Source: JACKFB01 sp041389525 (GTDB lineage: Bacteria; Myxococcota_A; UBA9042; PHBI01; JACKFB01). From it: a stretch of 64,000 nucleotides of DNA. The position numbers and the translations under genes are program-made. The stretch spans positions 62,001-126,000 of the forward strand of contig JAWKRR010000011.1 in NCBI GenBank assembly GCA_041389525.1. Reading direction: 5' to 3'. Under the pieces are notes generated by a model. That model saw only the letters and a list, made by a program, of their open reading frames with translations. It had not been told where the DNA came from and made no database searches. Shown one piece after another: positions 9,797 through 17,533 of the stretch; position 1 is the stretch's first letter, and every line of letters begins with the position of its first letter.

Positions 9797-9959
9797 GGGG
9801 CCTCCACGGGGGCGAGAGCGCCGCGAGCCGCGGCGGCGATGCGGGCGGTTGTATCGCGGATCGGGCGCGCGAGCCACGCGCCGCGGACCGACGCGCCGAT
9901 GAATTCATCACAGGCCGCGTGGGTCGTGATAGCGCTTGAACGACCCCCTGGAGGCTTCG

Positions 9960-10925
9960 ATGATCTCAGCGCTCTTGGCCCTCTCCCTCGCGGCGACCGC
10001 CGCCGCCCCGTCGGAGCGGCACGCCTACCAGCCTGGTTTTATCGAGCGATTCGAGCTCTCGATGCGCGCGGACCTCCGCCACGGCGGCCCCGACGCGCCG
10101 CTTCAGTCCTACGACGTCAGCGCGAACCTCACCCTGCGCGTCACGGGCACCCGCGGGGGCGAGCGCACCGGCACCCTCAGCGTCGACGACTTCAGCGTCA
10201 CCCACAGCGGCGTGGCCCCGATCGCCCGCGCGCCGGAGCTTCCGCCGGGCCTGCTCAGCGTGCCGGTCACCGTCCGCCGCGACGGCCGCATCGTCGCGGG
10301 CGAGGCCCTGCTGCTGGTCACCGACCGCCGCCGTGGCCCCTGGGTGGCCCGGGTCGCCACCGACGCCCAGGGGCTGCTGCCGGCCCCCAGCGGCCGCGGG
10401 CTGCGCGCCTCGCACGTCCTGGGCTTCGAGTCCCGCTCGGGCCGGCCCATCCTGCCGCCGCCGGCCGCCGCGCCCGAGGACCGCGCCCTGGGCGCCGACC
10501 AGACCACGGTGCCGCTGCTGCCCCTCGACGGCCTGGCCCTGGTGCCAGTGCCCGCCAAGCCCTGGCGCGTTGACGCGACGCAGCACGAGCGCGTCGGCCC
10601 GATCAAGCTCACAAGCACAGTGACGATGCAGGTCGAGCGCCGCACCGCACTCACCGTCCGCCTCGCCGCACCCGCGCCCAGCGCCGTCCCGGCCGCGCCA
10701 CCCGTCCGCCTCGGCCGCGACGGCTCGATCGTGCCGCCGAGGCGCGAGCTGAGCGCCGCGGGACGCCGGCCGGGACTCAGCCTCTCAGGCGAGCTGAACG
10801 CCACGTTCGACGGGGGCCGGCGCACCTTGAGCGGCCTCGACGCCACCCTCGAGCGGGTCGAGACCCTCGAGCTCAGCCCGCCGCGCCACGTCCGCCTCGC
10901 GATTCGCCTGCGCCGCCAGCGCTGA
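9960..10925 (+). CDS. Exported protein of unknown function
   Basis: A 321-residue protein starting at ATG 9960, chosen because GGAGG lies five bases upstream and a signal peptide (about residues 1-15, ALLALSLAATAAA) follows at once; an in-frame ATG 24 bases upstream would disrupt this. The mature protein is beta-rich, Pro- and Arg-rich, and lacks cysteine. The first part (about 25-80) consists of amphipathic strands describing a measured quantity-type beta fold similar in style to the divergent lipoprotein gene's product. No family is recognised. A shared divergent promoter region of about 160 bases with that lipoprotein suggests joint control. Confidence 0.65.
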   Translation: MISALLALSLAATAAAPSERHAYQPGFIERFELSMRADLRHGGPDAPLQSYDVSANLTLRVTGTRGGERTGTLSVDDFSVTHSGVAPIARAPELPPGLLSVPVTVRRDGRIVAGEALLLVTDRRRGPWVARVATDAQGLLPAPSGRGLRASHVLGFESRSGRPILPPPAAAPEDRALGADQTTVPLLPLDGLALVPVPAKPWRVDATQHERVGPIKLTSTVTMQVERRTALTVRLAAPAPSAVPAAPPVRLGRDGSIVPPRRELSAAGRRPGLSLSGELNATFDGGRRTLSGLDATLERVETLELSPPRHVRLAIRLRRQR

Positions 10926-10940
10926 GGCCCCACGGGGAGA

Positions 10941-13010
10941 TCAGGGAGCGGGCGTCGCCGGCTGAGTCCGGAGCCGCAGCCCCCCCTCGCGCGGCATCCC
11001 GCGGGCGTAGCTGATGACTCGCCCGTCGGGGTCCACGACCACAAAGGTCGGCAGGCTCTGCGCGGCGAAGTTCGCGTGGACGTCGCCTTGGGGATCTCGG
11101 GCGATCCGCTCGGGAAATGGCGTCTGCCAGCCGGCGAAGAAGCGGTCCAGGGTGCTTGGCGTGTCCTGGGTGACGGCCACGATGTCGAGGTCCTCGGCCT
11201 GGGCCAGGGCCATCAGCTCGGGCAGCGCCGCTTTGCAGGGGCCGCACCAGGTGGCCCAGAAGAAGTAGAGGGTGGTCCGACCGGGCTTCGGCGCCTCGCC
11301 GCGATACCACTGCAGCGCGCTCGGGTCCGGGATCTCGCCGCCGACCTCGAGGGTCTCTTTCGGCTTCGGCTGCCAGGGCGGGCGCAGCGCCTCGATCTGA
11401 GCCAGCGCGGCCTCCAGCCCAAGCGCGGCGGGCGGGGACGGGCTCGCGGCCCACACAGCGCTCCCGCGCCCGGGCAGGGGCCACTCCTCGCAGGCGCGCA
11501 GCCGCTCGGCTCCCTGCGCCAGCGTGGCGTCCTCGGTCGCCAGCACGTCGCCAGCCGCCGCGAGCAGCACGAGGCGCATGCGCTCGAGCACGCCCAAGCG
11601 CACGTCCATGGCGTAGCGCAGCGCGACGGCGTCTGCGTACTTGGCGCGGGCGGCCTCGGCCTCGGCCAGGGCTTTCGCCTCGGCGGGGATGCCGCGGGCC
11701 CAGGTCTCGAGGTCCCCCAGCATCGCGTCGCGCACGGTCGCGCGCATCTCAGGGCCGTCCATGCCGGCCACGAGGTTGGGCTGCTCGCGGACGAGATCGG
11801 CGAGGCTCTGCCCGGCGTAGCGGCGGTCGGCCGCGGTGAAGCGGGCGATCGCCGAGCGGCCCAGGCCACGCGCGCGCTCCTGCCACGCGCGCTCCGCGGT
11901 GGCCGCCTCGACCTTGGCGCGGGTGAGCTTGAGCTCGAGCAGCCCCATCTCGCGCCCGCTGGCCGGCGTCGGCAGCCCGAAGGCCTCGGCCAGCGCGGCG
12001 ATCTCGGCGCGGGCACCCTCGTAGCGCGGGTCGGCCGCCCACGACTCGCCGAGGATGAGGTCGGCGGTCATGTCGCCCCGCGCCCGGTCGCGGCGGGCGC
12101 GGGCCTCCACAGCCCGGGCGAGCCACGCGACCGAGCCCCGGTGCGGCACGTCGGGCGTCACGTCACCGAGGGTCAGCCGGTCGTGGGCGGTGCCGACCGA
12201 GAGCCCCGGCTCCAGCACGCGCGAGATGCCGATCCCGTGGCCGTCCAGCCCGTCGCCGGGCGGGTTGGAGTAGCAGCCGTAAGCCACCCGGTCGGGCCGG
12301 GTCGAGAAGAACGCGCAGCTATCGGGGCGGACCTCGCCGGAGCCGTCGACCAGGGCGTCGAGGAAGCCGCCGGAGTAGCACTGCGACATCACCAGCACGA
12401 CGCGCACGCCCGGCGCCAGACGGTCGAGCAGCGCGCGAAACGCCGGCACCGCCATCCGCTCGTTTCCCCACAGCACGATCTCGTTTAGCGAGGTATCTCT
12501 TGGGTTTTTGCGGCCGTGGTCGGTCACGTAGACCAAGAGCGTGTCGCCGGCGACCAGGTGCCGCCCCCGGTAGTGCATCCAGGCCTCGAGGGCGCCGCTG
12601 TTGGCCGGCAGCAGCTCGATGCCGTCCAGGGCCGTGGACTCGAGGCTGGCCGGCACGCGCAGCATCAGGTCGAAGCGGGTGCCGTCGAGGGTCCAGGCCA
12701 AGCGGTGGCCGGGCGCGACCGCCCGCGCGAGGTCGGGCGCGGGGTCGGCGCCGTCGCTGGCCAGGACGGCGATGCGGTCCCGCCGCAGCCCCGCCCCGCG
12801 CAGCACGTCCAGCATCCCCCGCAGGTGCACGACGTGGGCGTAGGCGTTGTCCGCGGGCTTACCACCGCCCGAGATCAGCAGCGCTTCCACCCGACGCGCG
12901 TCGCTGGCCCGAGGGCCGCCTCCGCGCAGGCTCCCCGCACACGCGGTCAGCGCGAGCGCGGCGACGAGCCCGGCGGTGGCGAGATAGAGACCGGGCCGAC
13001 GACCGCTCAC
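10941..13010 (-). CDS. Lipoprotein with caspase-like (clan CD) domain fused to a TlpA-type thioredoxin
   Basis: A 689-residue protein from GTG 13010, which overlaps the ybaK stop as GTGA. A signal peptide ends in lipobox LTAC (Cys24). Residues about 45-290 form a caspase/legumain-like domain: a strand leads to the catalytic-type dyad His165 in VYVTDHG and Cys211 in LVMSQCYSGGF. An alpha-helical, Ala/Glu/Arg-rich middle (about 310-500) follows. The C-terminal thioredoxin fold has WCGPC (Cys589, Cys592) and a cis-proline in QSLPTFVVV. Clan CD proteases cut after specific residues, and TlpA-like thioredoxins reduce disulfides outside the cytoplasm. Joint function in one exported polypeptide is inferred: thiol reduction could keep the protease cysteine active. 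No known protein of this architecture comes to mind. Confidence 0.8.
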   Translation of the reverse strand: MSGRRPGLYLATAGLVAALALTACAGSLRGGGPRASDARRVEALLISGGGKPADNAYAHVVHLRGMLDVLRGAGLRRDRIAVLASDGADPAPDLARAVAPGHRLAWTLDGTRFDLMLRVPASLESTALDGIELLPANSGALEAWMHYRGRHLVAGDTLLVYVTDHGRKNPRDTSLNEIVLWGNERMAVPAFRALLDRLAPGVRVVLVMSQCYSGGFLDALVDGSGEVRPDSCAFFSTRPDRVAYGCYSNPPGDGLDGHGIGISRVLEPGLSVGTAHDRLTLGDVTPDVPHRGSVAWLARAVEARARRDRARGDMTADLILGESWAADPRYEGARAEIAALAEAFGLPTPASGREMGLLELKLTRAKVEAATAERAWQERARGLGRSAIARFTAADRRYAGQSLADLVREQPNLVAGMDGPEMRATVRDAMLGDLETWARGIPAEAKALAEAEAARAKYADAVALRYAMDVRLGVLERMRLVLLAAAGDVLATEDATLAQGAERLRACEEWPLPGRGSAVWAASPSPPAALGLEAALAQIEALRPPWQPKPKETLEVGGEIPDPSALQWYRGEAPKPGRTTLYFFWATWCGPCKAALPELMALAQAEDLDIVAVTQDTPSTLDRFFAGWQTPFPERIARDPQGDVHANFAAQSLPTFVVVDPDGRVISYARGMPREGGLRLRTQPATPAP

Positions 13011-13495
13011 GAGGGCTGCGACGCGTCGACCGGCTCCGCCCCCAGCACGCGCGAGAGCTCGGCCGGGTCGAGGCTGACCAGGAACCCGCGCTTGCCGCCG
13101 TTGATGAAGATGCGCGGCAGGGCGAGGATCGTGCGCTCCACGTAGACCGGCAGGGCGCGGCGCGTCCCAAAGGGCGAGGTGCCGCCTACCTGAAAGCCGG
13201 TGTGCTTCTCCGCCGAGGCCGGGTCGCACGGCGCGATTCGCCGCTGGCCAAGCTGGCGGGCAAGCTCCTTGGTCGACACCTGCAGATCCCCGTGCATCAA
13301 CACGATCAGGGGCTGCTTGCGGTCGTCTTCCATCACCAGCGTCTTGATGACGATGTGCTCGTCGACGCCAAGCTCGCGGGCCGAGACGCGGGTGCCGCCC
13401 TTGTCCTCGTAGGGGTACAGGTGCGGCTCAAACGCCACGCCCGCCTCACGAAGGGCGCGAACTGCGGTGGTCACTGGGATCTGGGTCTTCGCCAT
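13007..13495 (-). CDS. ybaK: Cys-tRNA(Pro) deacylase, YbaK/EbsC type
   Basis: A 162-residue protein of normal family length. Conserved elements are KTLVMEDD, IVLMHGDLQVSTKELA, the TGFQVGGTSPFG motif with its preceding histidine, and IFINGGKRG near the C-terminus. YbaK removes cysteine mischarged onto tRNA(Pro) by prolyl-tRNA synthetase in the cytoplasm. Its stop overlaps the GTG start of the caspase-thioredoxin lipoprotein gene, so the two are translationally coupled even though one product is cytoplasmic and the other exported. No functional link is known. Confidence 0.92.
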   Translation of the reverse strand: MAKTQIPVTTAVRALREAGVAFEPHLYPYEDKGGTRVSARELGVDEHIVIKTLVMEDDRKQPLIVLMHGDLQVSTKELARQLGQRRIAPCDPASAEKHTGFQVGGTSPFGTRRALPVYVERTILALPRIFINGGKRGFLVSLDPAELSRVLGAEPVDASQPS

Positions 13496-13595
13496 GGTGG
13501 CGGTTGTGCGACACGGGACGCCTGACGGTCAAGGTTGGCTGTGCTGTAATGCCGTTTCGGACCTAGCCACAGCCGCGCCGTCGGAGTCGCCGCCC

Positions 13596-14621
13596 ATGCC
13601 CGCCGCCCAGTGGATTCTCGGCTCGCCGCCTCGCGACCTGGCGCTGATCCTGCTGCCGGGCCTCGCCGGGTTCGCCCTCGCCGCGCTCTTCGCCGAGGGC
13701 TCGCAGGCGCTGCTGCTGGGCGCGCTGGTGGCCGCCACCCTCGTCGACTCTGGCCACGTCTACCTGACCGCCTGGCGCACCGTGCTGCGCCCCGACGAGC
13801 GCCGCGCCAGCCGCGTCTACTGGGTCGTCCCCCTCGCGGTCGTCCTCGTCGTCGCGCTCTGGCTCTGGCTCGCCCTCCCCGGCCTGTGGACGGCGCTGGT
13901 CTACCTCACCGTCTACCACCACATCCGCCAGTTCTACGGCGTCTCCCGCTGGTACCAGAAGCTCGCCGGCCGCTTCGACGCCGCCTCGGGCCGCTGGCTC
14001 TACGCCCTGACCCTGACGCCCTTCGCGCTCTTCCACGCCCGTCCGGGCGTGCGCATCTCGCTTTTCAGCGGCGACGACCTGCTGCTGCGCCCCCACGCCA
14101 CCCTCTACGCCATCGGCCTCGCCGCCTTCGCGCTGCTAGTCGCCGCCTGGCTCTTTCGCGAGGCCACCCTCTGGCGCCGCGGCCTGCGCGAGCCCGGCCG
14201 CGTGCTGTCCATCGCCGCGCCGGCGGGGCTCTACGCGGCGAGCTTCCTCGTCGCCCGCACCGAGACCGCCATCTTGGTGCCGCTGCTGCTCAGCCACGGC
14301 ATCCCCTACTTCGCGCTGATGGGCCTGAGCCTCCGCCGCCTCGAACCCGCGCGCTACCGGACGGTCCTGGGCACCGTCGCGCTGCTGCTGCTGACCGCCG
14401 CGCTCCTGGGCAGCGCCGAGACCTGGTTCGAACACAGCGTCATCACGACCCAGAACCCCCACTACGCCCGCGCCGGCGTCTCGGCCGCCCAGGCGCTGCT
14501 CACCGGCCTGCTGCTGGTCCCGCTGCTCTCGCACTACATCTGGGACGCCTCGATCTGGCGCGGCGACCACCGCGACGCCCGCACCATCTACGCGCCTCCG
14601 ACCGAGGCCCCGCGACCATGA
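13596..14621 (+). CDS. Polytopic membrane protein, function unknown
   Basis: A 341-residue protein starting at ATG 13596, with GGAG upstream; the frame is open further upstream but that sequence is not protein-like. Eight or so hydrophobic segments are spread over the length. Polar motifs inside or next to helices are distinctive: DSGHVYLT, YHHIRQFYGVSRWYQ and a C-terminal LSHYIWDASIWR. Clustered histidines in such positions suggest metal or heme binding, but I cannot assign a family. It overlaps the SRPBCC gene by four bases (ATGA), so they form an operon. Confidence 0.7.
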   Translation: MPAAQWILGSPPRDLALILLPGLAGFALAALFAEGSQALLLGALVAATLVDSGHVYLTAWRTVLRPDERRASRVYWVVPLAVVLVVALWLWLALPGLWTALVYLTVYHHIRQFYGVSRWYQKLAGRFDAASGRWLYALTLTPFALFHARPGVRISLFSGDDLLLRPHATLYAIGLAAFALLVAAWLFREATLWRRGLREPGRVLSIAAPAGLYAASFLVARTETAILVPLLLSHGIPYFALMGLSLRRLEPARYRTVLGTVALLLLTAALLGSAETWFEHSVITTQNPHYARAGVSAAQALLTGLLLVPLLSHYIWDASIWRGDHRDARTIYAPPTEAPRP

Positions 14622-15127
14622 GCACTCCGACCGCCACCCCGGGCGTCGCCCCGACGATCGCCGCGCCGTTGGTCGTCGCGCCGTTGGTCGCCGAGCACCG
14701 CTTCGAGCTCGCCGAACGCGTCGACACCGTCTACGCGTTCGTGACCCACCACGAGTCCCTGCCGACCTGGCTGCTGCCCGTCCGCTCCGTCCGCGTCGAC
14801 CGGTCAGCCGCCGACGAGCACGGCGTGGGCGCGGTACGCGTGGTCAACCCGGGCACCCGCGCCGAGGCCCGCGAGACCGTGCGCTGGGCCTCCCCCCCCG
14901 ACGGCTTCGCCTACTCCGCCGACGACGCCAGCCTCCACGGCTTGATGACCGACCACACCTCGATCTTCCGGTTCGAGCCGGCCGGCGACGCCCGCACCCT
15001 CGTGACCTGGGCCATCCACGGCCACCTCCCGCCCGGCCTGCGCGGGACCCCCGGCCGCCTCACCATGCTCGCCGTCCTGCGCCTCGGCGCCCGCGGACTG
15101 CGCCGCCACTTCAGTCCCAGCTCGTAG
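14618..15127 (+). CDS. SRPBCC (START-like) domain protein
   Basis: A 169-residue protein translationally coupled to the upstream membrane protein. After a low-complexity N-terminus (1-25), residues 26-165 have the helix-grip layout: HRFELAERVDTVYAFVTHHESLPTW, a central sheet with VVNPGTRAEARETVRW, and a long C-terminal helix LTMLAVLRLGARGLRRHF. SRPBCC proteins bind hydrophobic ligands and include polyketide cyclases and coenzyme Q-binding proteins. The ligand is unknown. The last 17 bases overlap the convergent oxidoreductase gene. Confidence 0.82.
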   Translation: MSTPTATPGVAPTIAAPLVVAPLVAEHRFELAERVDTVYAFVTHHESLPTWLLPVRSVRVDRSAADEHGVGAVRVVNPGTRAEARETVRWASPPDGFAYSADDASLHGLMTDHTSIFRFEPAGDARTLVTWAIHGHLPPGLRGTPGRLTMLAVLRLGARGLRRHFSPSS

Positions 15128-16160
15128 GGTGCCCCTCAAAGCGCGTCGGGATCGCCTGGATGTCGCGCACCACGTCGGCGATCACCTCGGGCGGCGTCAC
15201 CTCGTCGAAAGCCAGCTCGACACAGTCCGATAGCCCCCCGAAACGCTCAGCCACCGCCTTGCCGATCTCGTCGTAGGTGCCGACCGCGGCGAAGGTGCGC
15301 ACCACGTCGTCGGGCACGGTCTTCGCCATCTCCTTCCAGCGCCCGGAGATCGACATCTGGTGTAGCTCCGCGGCGAGGTCGTTCCAGCCGTGCAGCTCCA
15401 TCACGGGCCAGTAGCTGCGGGTCGACGCGTAGAAGGCGACGCGGTAGCGCACCCACTCGACGCGCTCGGCCACGGCCGCCTCGTCAGGGCCGGTCGCCAG
15501 GAACCCGCCGCCGCACACCTCGAAGCGCTCGCGCGGCCGGCCCGCGACCTCCAGGCCCGCCTGGATCTGCGGCAGCGCCATCTCCTCCTGGTAGCGCCGC
15601 GTGCAGAAGCCGTGAAGTCGCACGCCGTCGGCCACGCGGCCCGCGAGCTCGAGCATCGCGGGGCGCACCGCGGCCGTGTAGACCGGGATGGGCGCCAGCG
15701 CGTTGGGGGCGTGGCGGAACTCGGGGGTCATCAGGCTGAACTGGTAGTGTTCGCCTGCGTATTCGAGGGGTCCGCCGGTCTGCCAGCAGCGCCAGATGGC
15801 GCGGAGGGACTCGACGTACTCGCGCAGCCGGGCCGCGGGTGCGGACCAGGGGACGCTGAACCGCCGCTCATTGTGGCCTTTGACCTGCGTCCCCAGGCCG
15901 AGGCTGAAGCGCCCGCCCGAGTTCTCGTGCAGATCCCAGGCCATGCCGGCGACCACCATGGGGCTGCGCGGGAAGGCGACGGCGATGGCGGTGCGCAGGC
16001 CGATGCGCTCGGTGGCCAGGGCGGCGACGGCCATATTGAGGAAGGGATCGTGCGCGATCTCGGGCGTCGCGAAGGCGTCGAAGCCGGCGGCCTCGGCCGA
16101 GCGCGCGGCCGCCTGTATCCCCGACCAGCCAGTGTGCGGTGCAAATGCCTCGACGCGCAT
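15111..16160 (-). CDS. LLM-class F420-dependent oxidoreductase (TIGR03617-like)
   Basis: A 349-residue TIM-barrel protein of the bacterial luciferase-like monooxygenase superfamily. Typical segments are AGFDAFATPEIAHDPFLNMA, ERIGLRTAIAVAFPRSPM, SGGRFSLGLGTQVKGHNERRF and the late GTYDEIGKAVAERFGG. The pattern matches the F420-linked subfamily typified by mycobacterial MSMEG_2256. Members use F420 or FMN to oxidise or reduce small organic substrates; the substrate is not predictable. It lies alone on the minus strand, convergent with the SRPBCC gene and divergent from the LOG gene. Use of F420 would require cofactor genes elsewhere, since none are in this window. Confidence 0.9.
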   Translation of the reverse strand: MRVEAFAPHTGWSGIQAAARSAEAAGFDAFATPEIAHDPFLNMAVAALATERIGLRTAIAVAFPRSPMVVAGMAWDLHENSGGRFSLGLGTQVKGHNERRFSVPWSAPAARLREYVESLRAIWRCWQTGGPLEYAGEHYQFSLMTPEFRHAPNALAPIPVYTAAVRPAMLELAGRVADGVRLHGFCTRRYQEEMALPQIQAGLEVAGRPRERFEVCGGGFLATGPDEAAVAERVEWVRYRVAFYASTRSYWPVMELHGWNDLAAELHQMSISGRWKEMAKTVPDDVVRTFAAVGTYDEIGKAVAERFGGLSDCVELAFDEVTPPEVIADVVRDIQAIPTRFEGHPTSWD

Positions 16161-16306
16161 CTCGCCCTCTCTTTGTCAGTGCCAGCGCCATCGAACACGC
16201 TCGGCGGCGGGCGCGCAAGGGAGGGGGAGGCCGCGGTGGGGCGGCGGTTGACGGCGGGGGCTGGGCCACGCTTTTCGGGGCGACGGCTTCGCGGTAGGCT
16301 CGCAGC

Positions 16307-16891
16307 ATGGGAACCTTCAAGCGCGTTTGCGTGTACTGCGGCTCCAGCGACGACATCGCGCCGGCCTACCGCGAGGTGGCCCGATCTGTCGGGACTTTCC
16401 TCGCGGAGAGCGGCATCCAGGTCGTCTACGGCGGCGGGCGCGTGGGGCTGATGGGCGAGGTCGCCAACGCGGCACTCGAGGCCGGCGGACAGGTCTACGG
16501 CGTCATCCCGCGGAAGCTACAGATGCTTGAGGTGGGCCACGAGGGCCTCGACGAGCTCTTCGTGGTCGAGAGCATGCACGCCCGCAAGACGCTGATGGCC
16601 AGCATGTCCGACGCCTTCATCGCGCTGCCGGGCGGCTTCGGGACGCTGGAAGAGCTGGCCGAGGTCACGACCTGGACCCAGCTCGGCTATCACAAGAAGC
16701 CGGTCGGCCTGCTGAACGTGAACGGCTACTACGACCACCTGCTGGGGTGGATCGAACACGCCGCGAAGGAAGGGTTCATCCGGCCGGTCCACCGCGGCCT
16801 CATCGAGAGCGCGGCCACCGTGGACGTGCTGATGGACAAGCTGGCCGCCGCCGATCTGCCCGACCTCGAACGATGGATGCCGAAGACCTGA
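16307..16891 (+). CDS. LOG family nucleotide 5'-monophosphate phosphoribohydrolase
   Basis: A 194-residue protein. The family signature is complete: VCVYCGSSDD at the N-terminus, YGGGRVGLMG at 41-50, the ESMHARKTLM segment at 88-97 containing the catalytic Arg, and PGGFGTLEE at 108-116. LOG enzymes cleave cytokinin riboside monophosphates or related purine nucleotides to the free base and ribose 5-phosphate. In non-plant-associated bacteria the usual role is probably nucleotide salvage or detoxification. Its stop and the start of the BRCT gene share one base (TGATG), indicating an operon. Confidence 0.95.
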   Translation: MGTFKRVCVYCGSSDDIAPAYREVARSVGTFLAESGIQVVYGGGRVGLMGEVANAALEAGGQVYGVIPRKLQMLEVGHEGLDELFVVESMHARKTLMASMSDAFIALPGGFGTLEELAEVTTWTQLGYHKKPVGLLNVNGYYDHLLGWIEHAAKEGFIRPVHRGLIESAATVDVLMDKLAAADLPDLERWMPKT

Positions 16892-17514
16892 TGAGCGCCC
16901 GACCTACCGGAAGGCAGCGCACGCTGCAGGCGCTCACACCCGACGAGAAGCGGGTGATTCAGGAGCTTCAGAAGATCAGCGCGCACATGGTCTACGACGG
17001 GCGCCTGGACGATGACGAGTTCGTGAAGCTGACCGAATGGGTGCGCAAAAACTCAGCGTACGCCGAGGTGAAGCCGCTGTCGGACTTGGTGAAGTTGCTG
17101 CGCAGCGTCCTGGCTGACGGGATGGTGACGAGCAGCGAGCGGCTGACGGTGCTGGATTTCTTGGGCGCGGTCGTGAAGGCGCCCAAGCCGGTGATGGACG
17201 GGCTGGACGCGATCTACGAGAGCGCGGCCAGCGTGGAGTTCAACCGGCGCACCTTCTGCTTTAGCGGGACCTTCGGGTTCGGCAACCGCACTGACGCGCG
17301 CATCGCGGTGATGCGGCTCGGCGGCAAGGTGATCGACCAGCCGACGATGAGCCTGGACTGGCTGGTCATGGGGTCGCCGGGGCCGGAGACGACGCGCGCC
17401 GGGCTTCATCCGTCGAAGCTCGAGCGGGTGATTCGCAATATCCGGCAGGGAGCGCCGACCCGAATCGTGCGCGAGGCCGACTTCGCGAAGGGCCTCATCG
17501 CCGCCGGTTCGTAG
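16891..17514 (+). CDS. BRCT-domain protein with N-terminal helical domain
   Basis: A 207-residue protein starting at the ATG that overlaps the LOG stop. Residues about 10-110 are helical and EF-hand- or TerB-like in rhythm, with acidic turns GRLDDDEF and LADGMVTSSERL. Residues about 115-205 form a BRCT domain: RTFCFSGTFGFGNRTDA, RLGGKVIDQPTMSLDWLVMG. Stand-alone BRCT proteins of this layout resemble the BRCT part of NAD-dependent ligases and some exonucleases and bind DNA ends or phosphopeptides. No catalytic domain is present. Why it is coupled to a LOG enzyme is unknown. Confidence 0.88.
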   Translation: MSARPTGRQRTLQALTPDEKRVIQELQKISAHMVYDGRLDDDEFVKLTEWVRKNSAYAEVKPLSDLVKLLRSVLADGMVTSSERLTVLDFLGAVVKAPKPVMDGLDAIYESAASVEFNRRTFCFSGTFGFGNRTDARIAVMRLGGKVIDQPTMSLDWLVMGSPGPETTRAGLHPSKLERVIRNIRQGAPTRIVREADFAKGLIAAGS

Positions 17515-17533
17515 CGGCCTCGCGGCGCGACTT

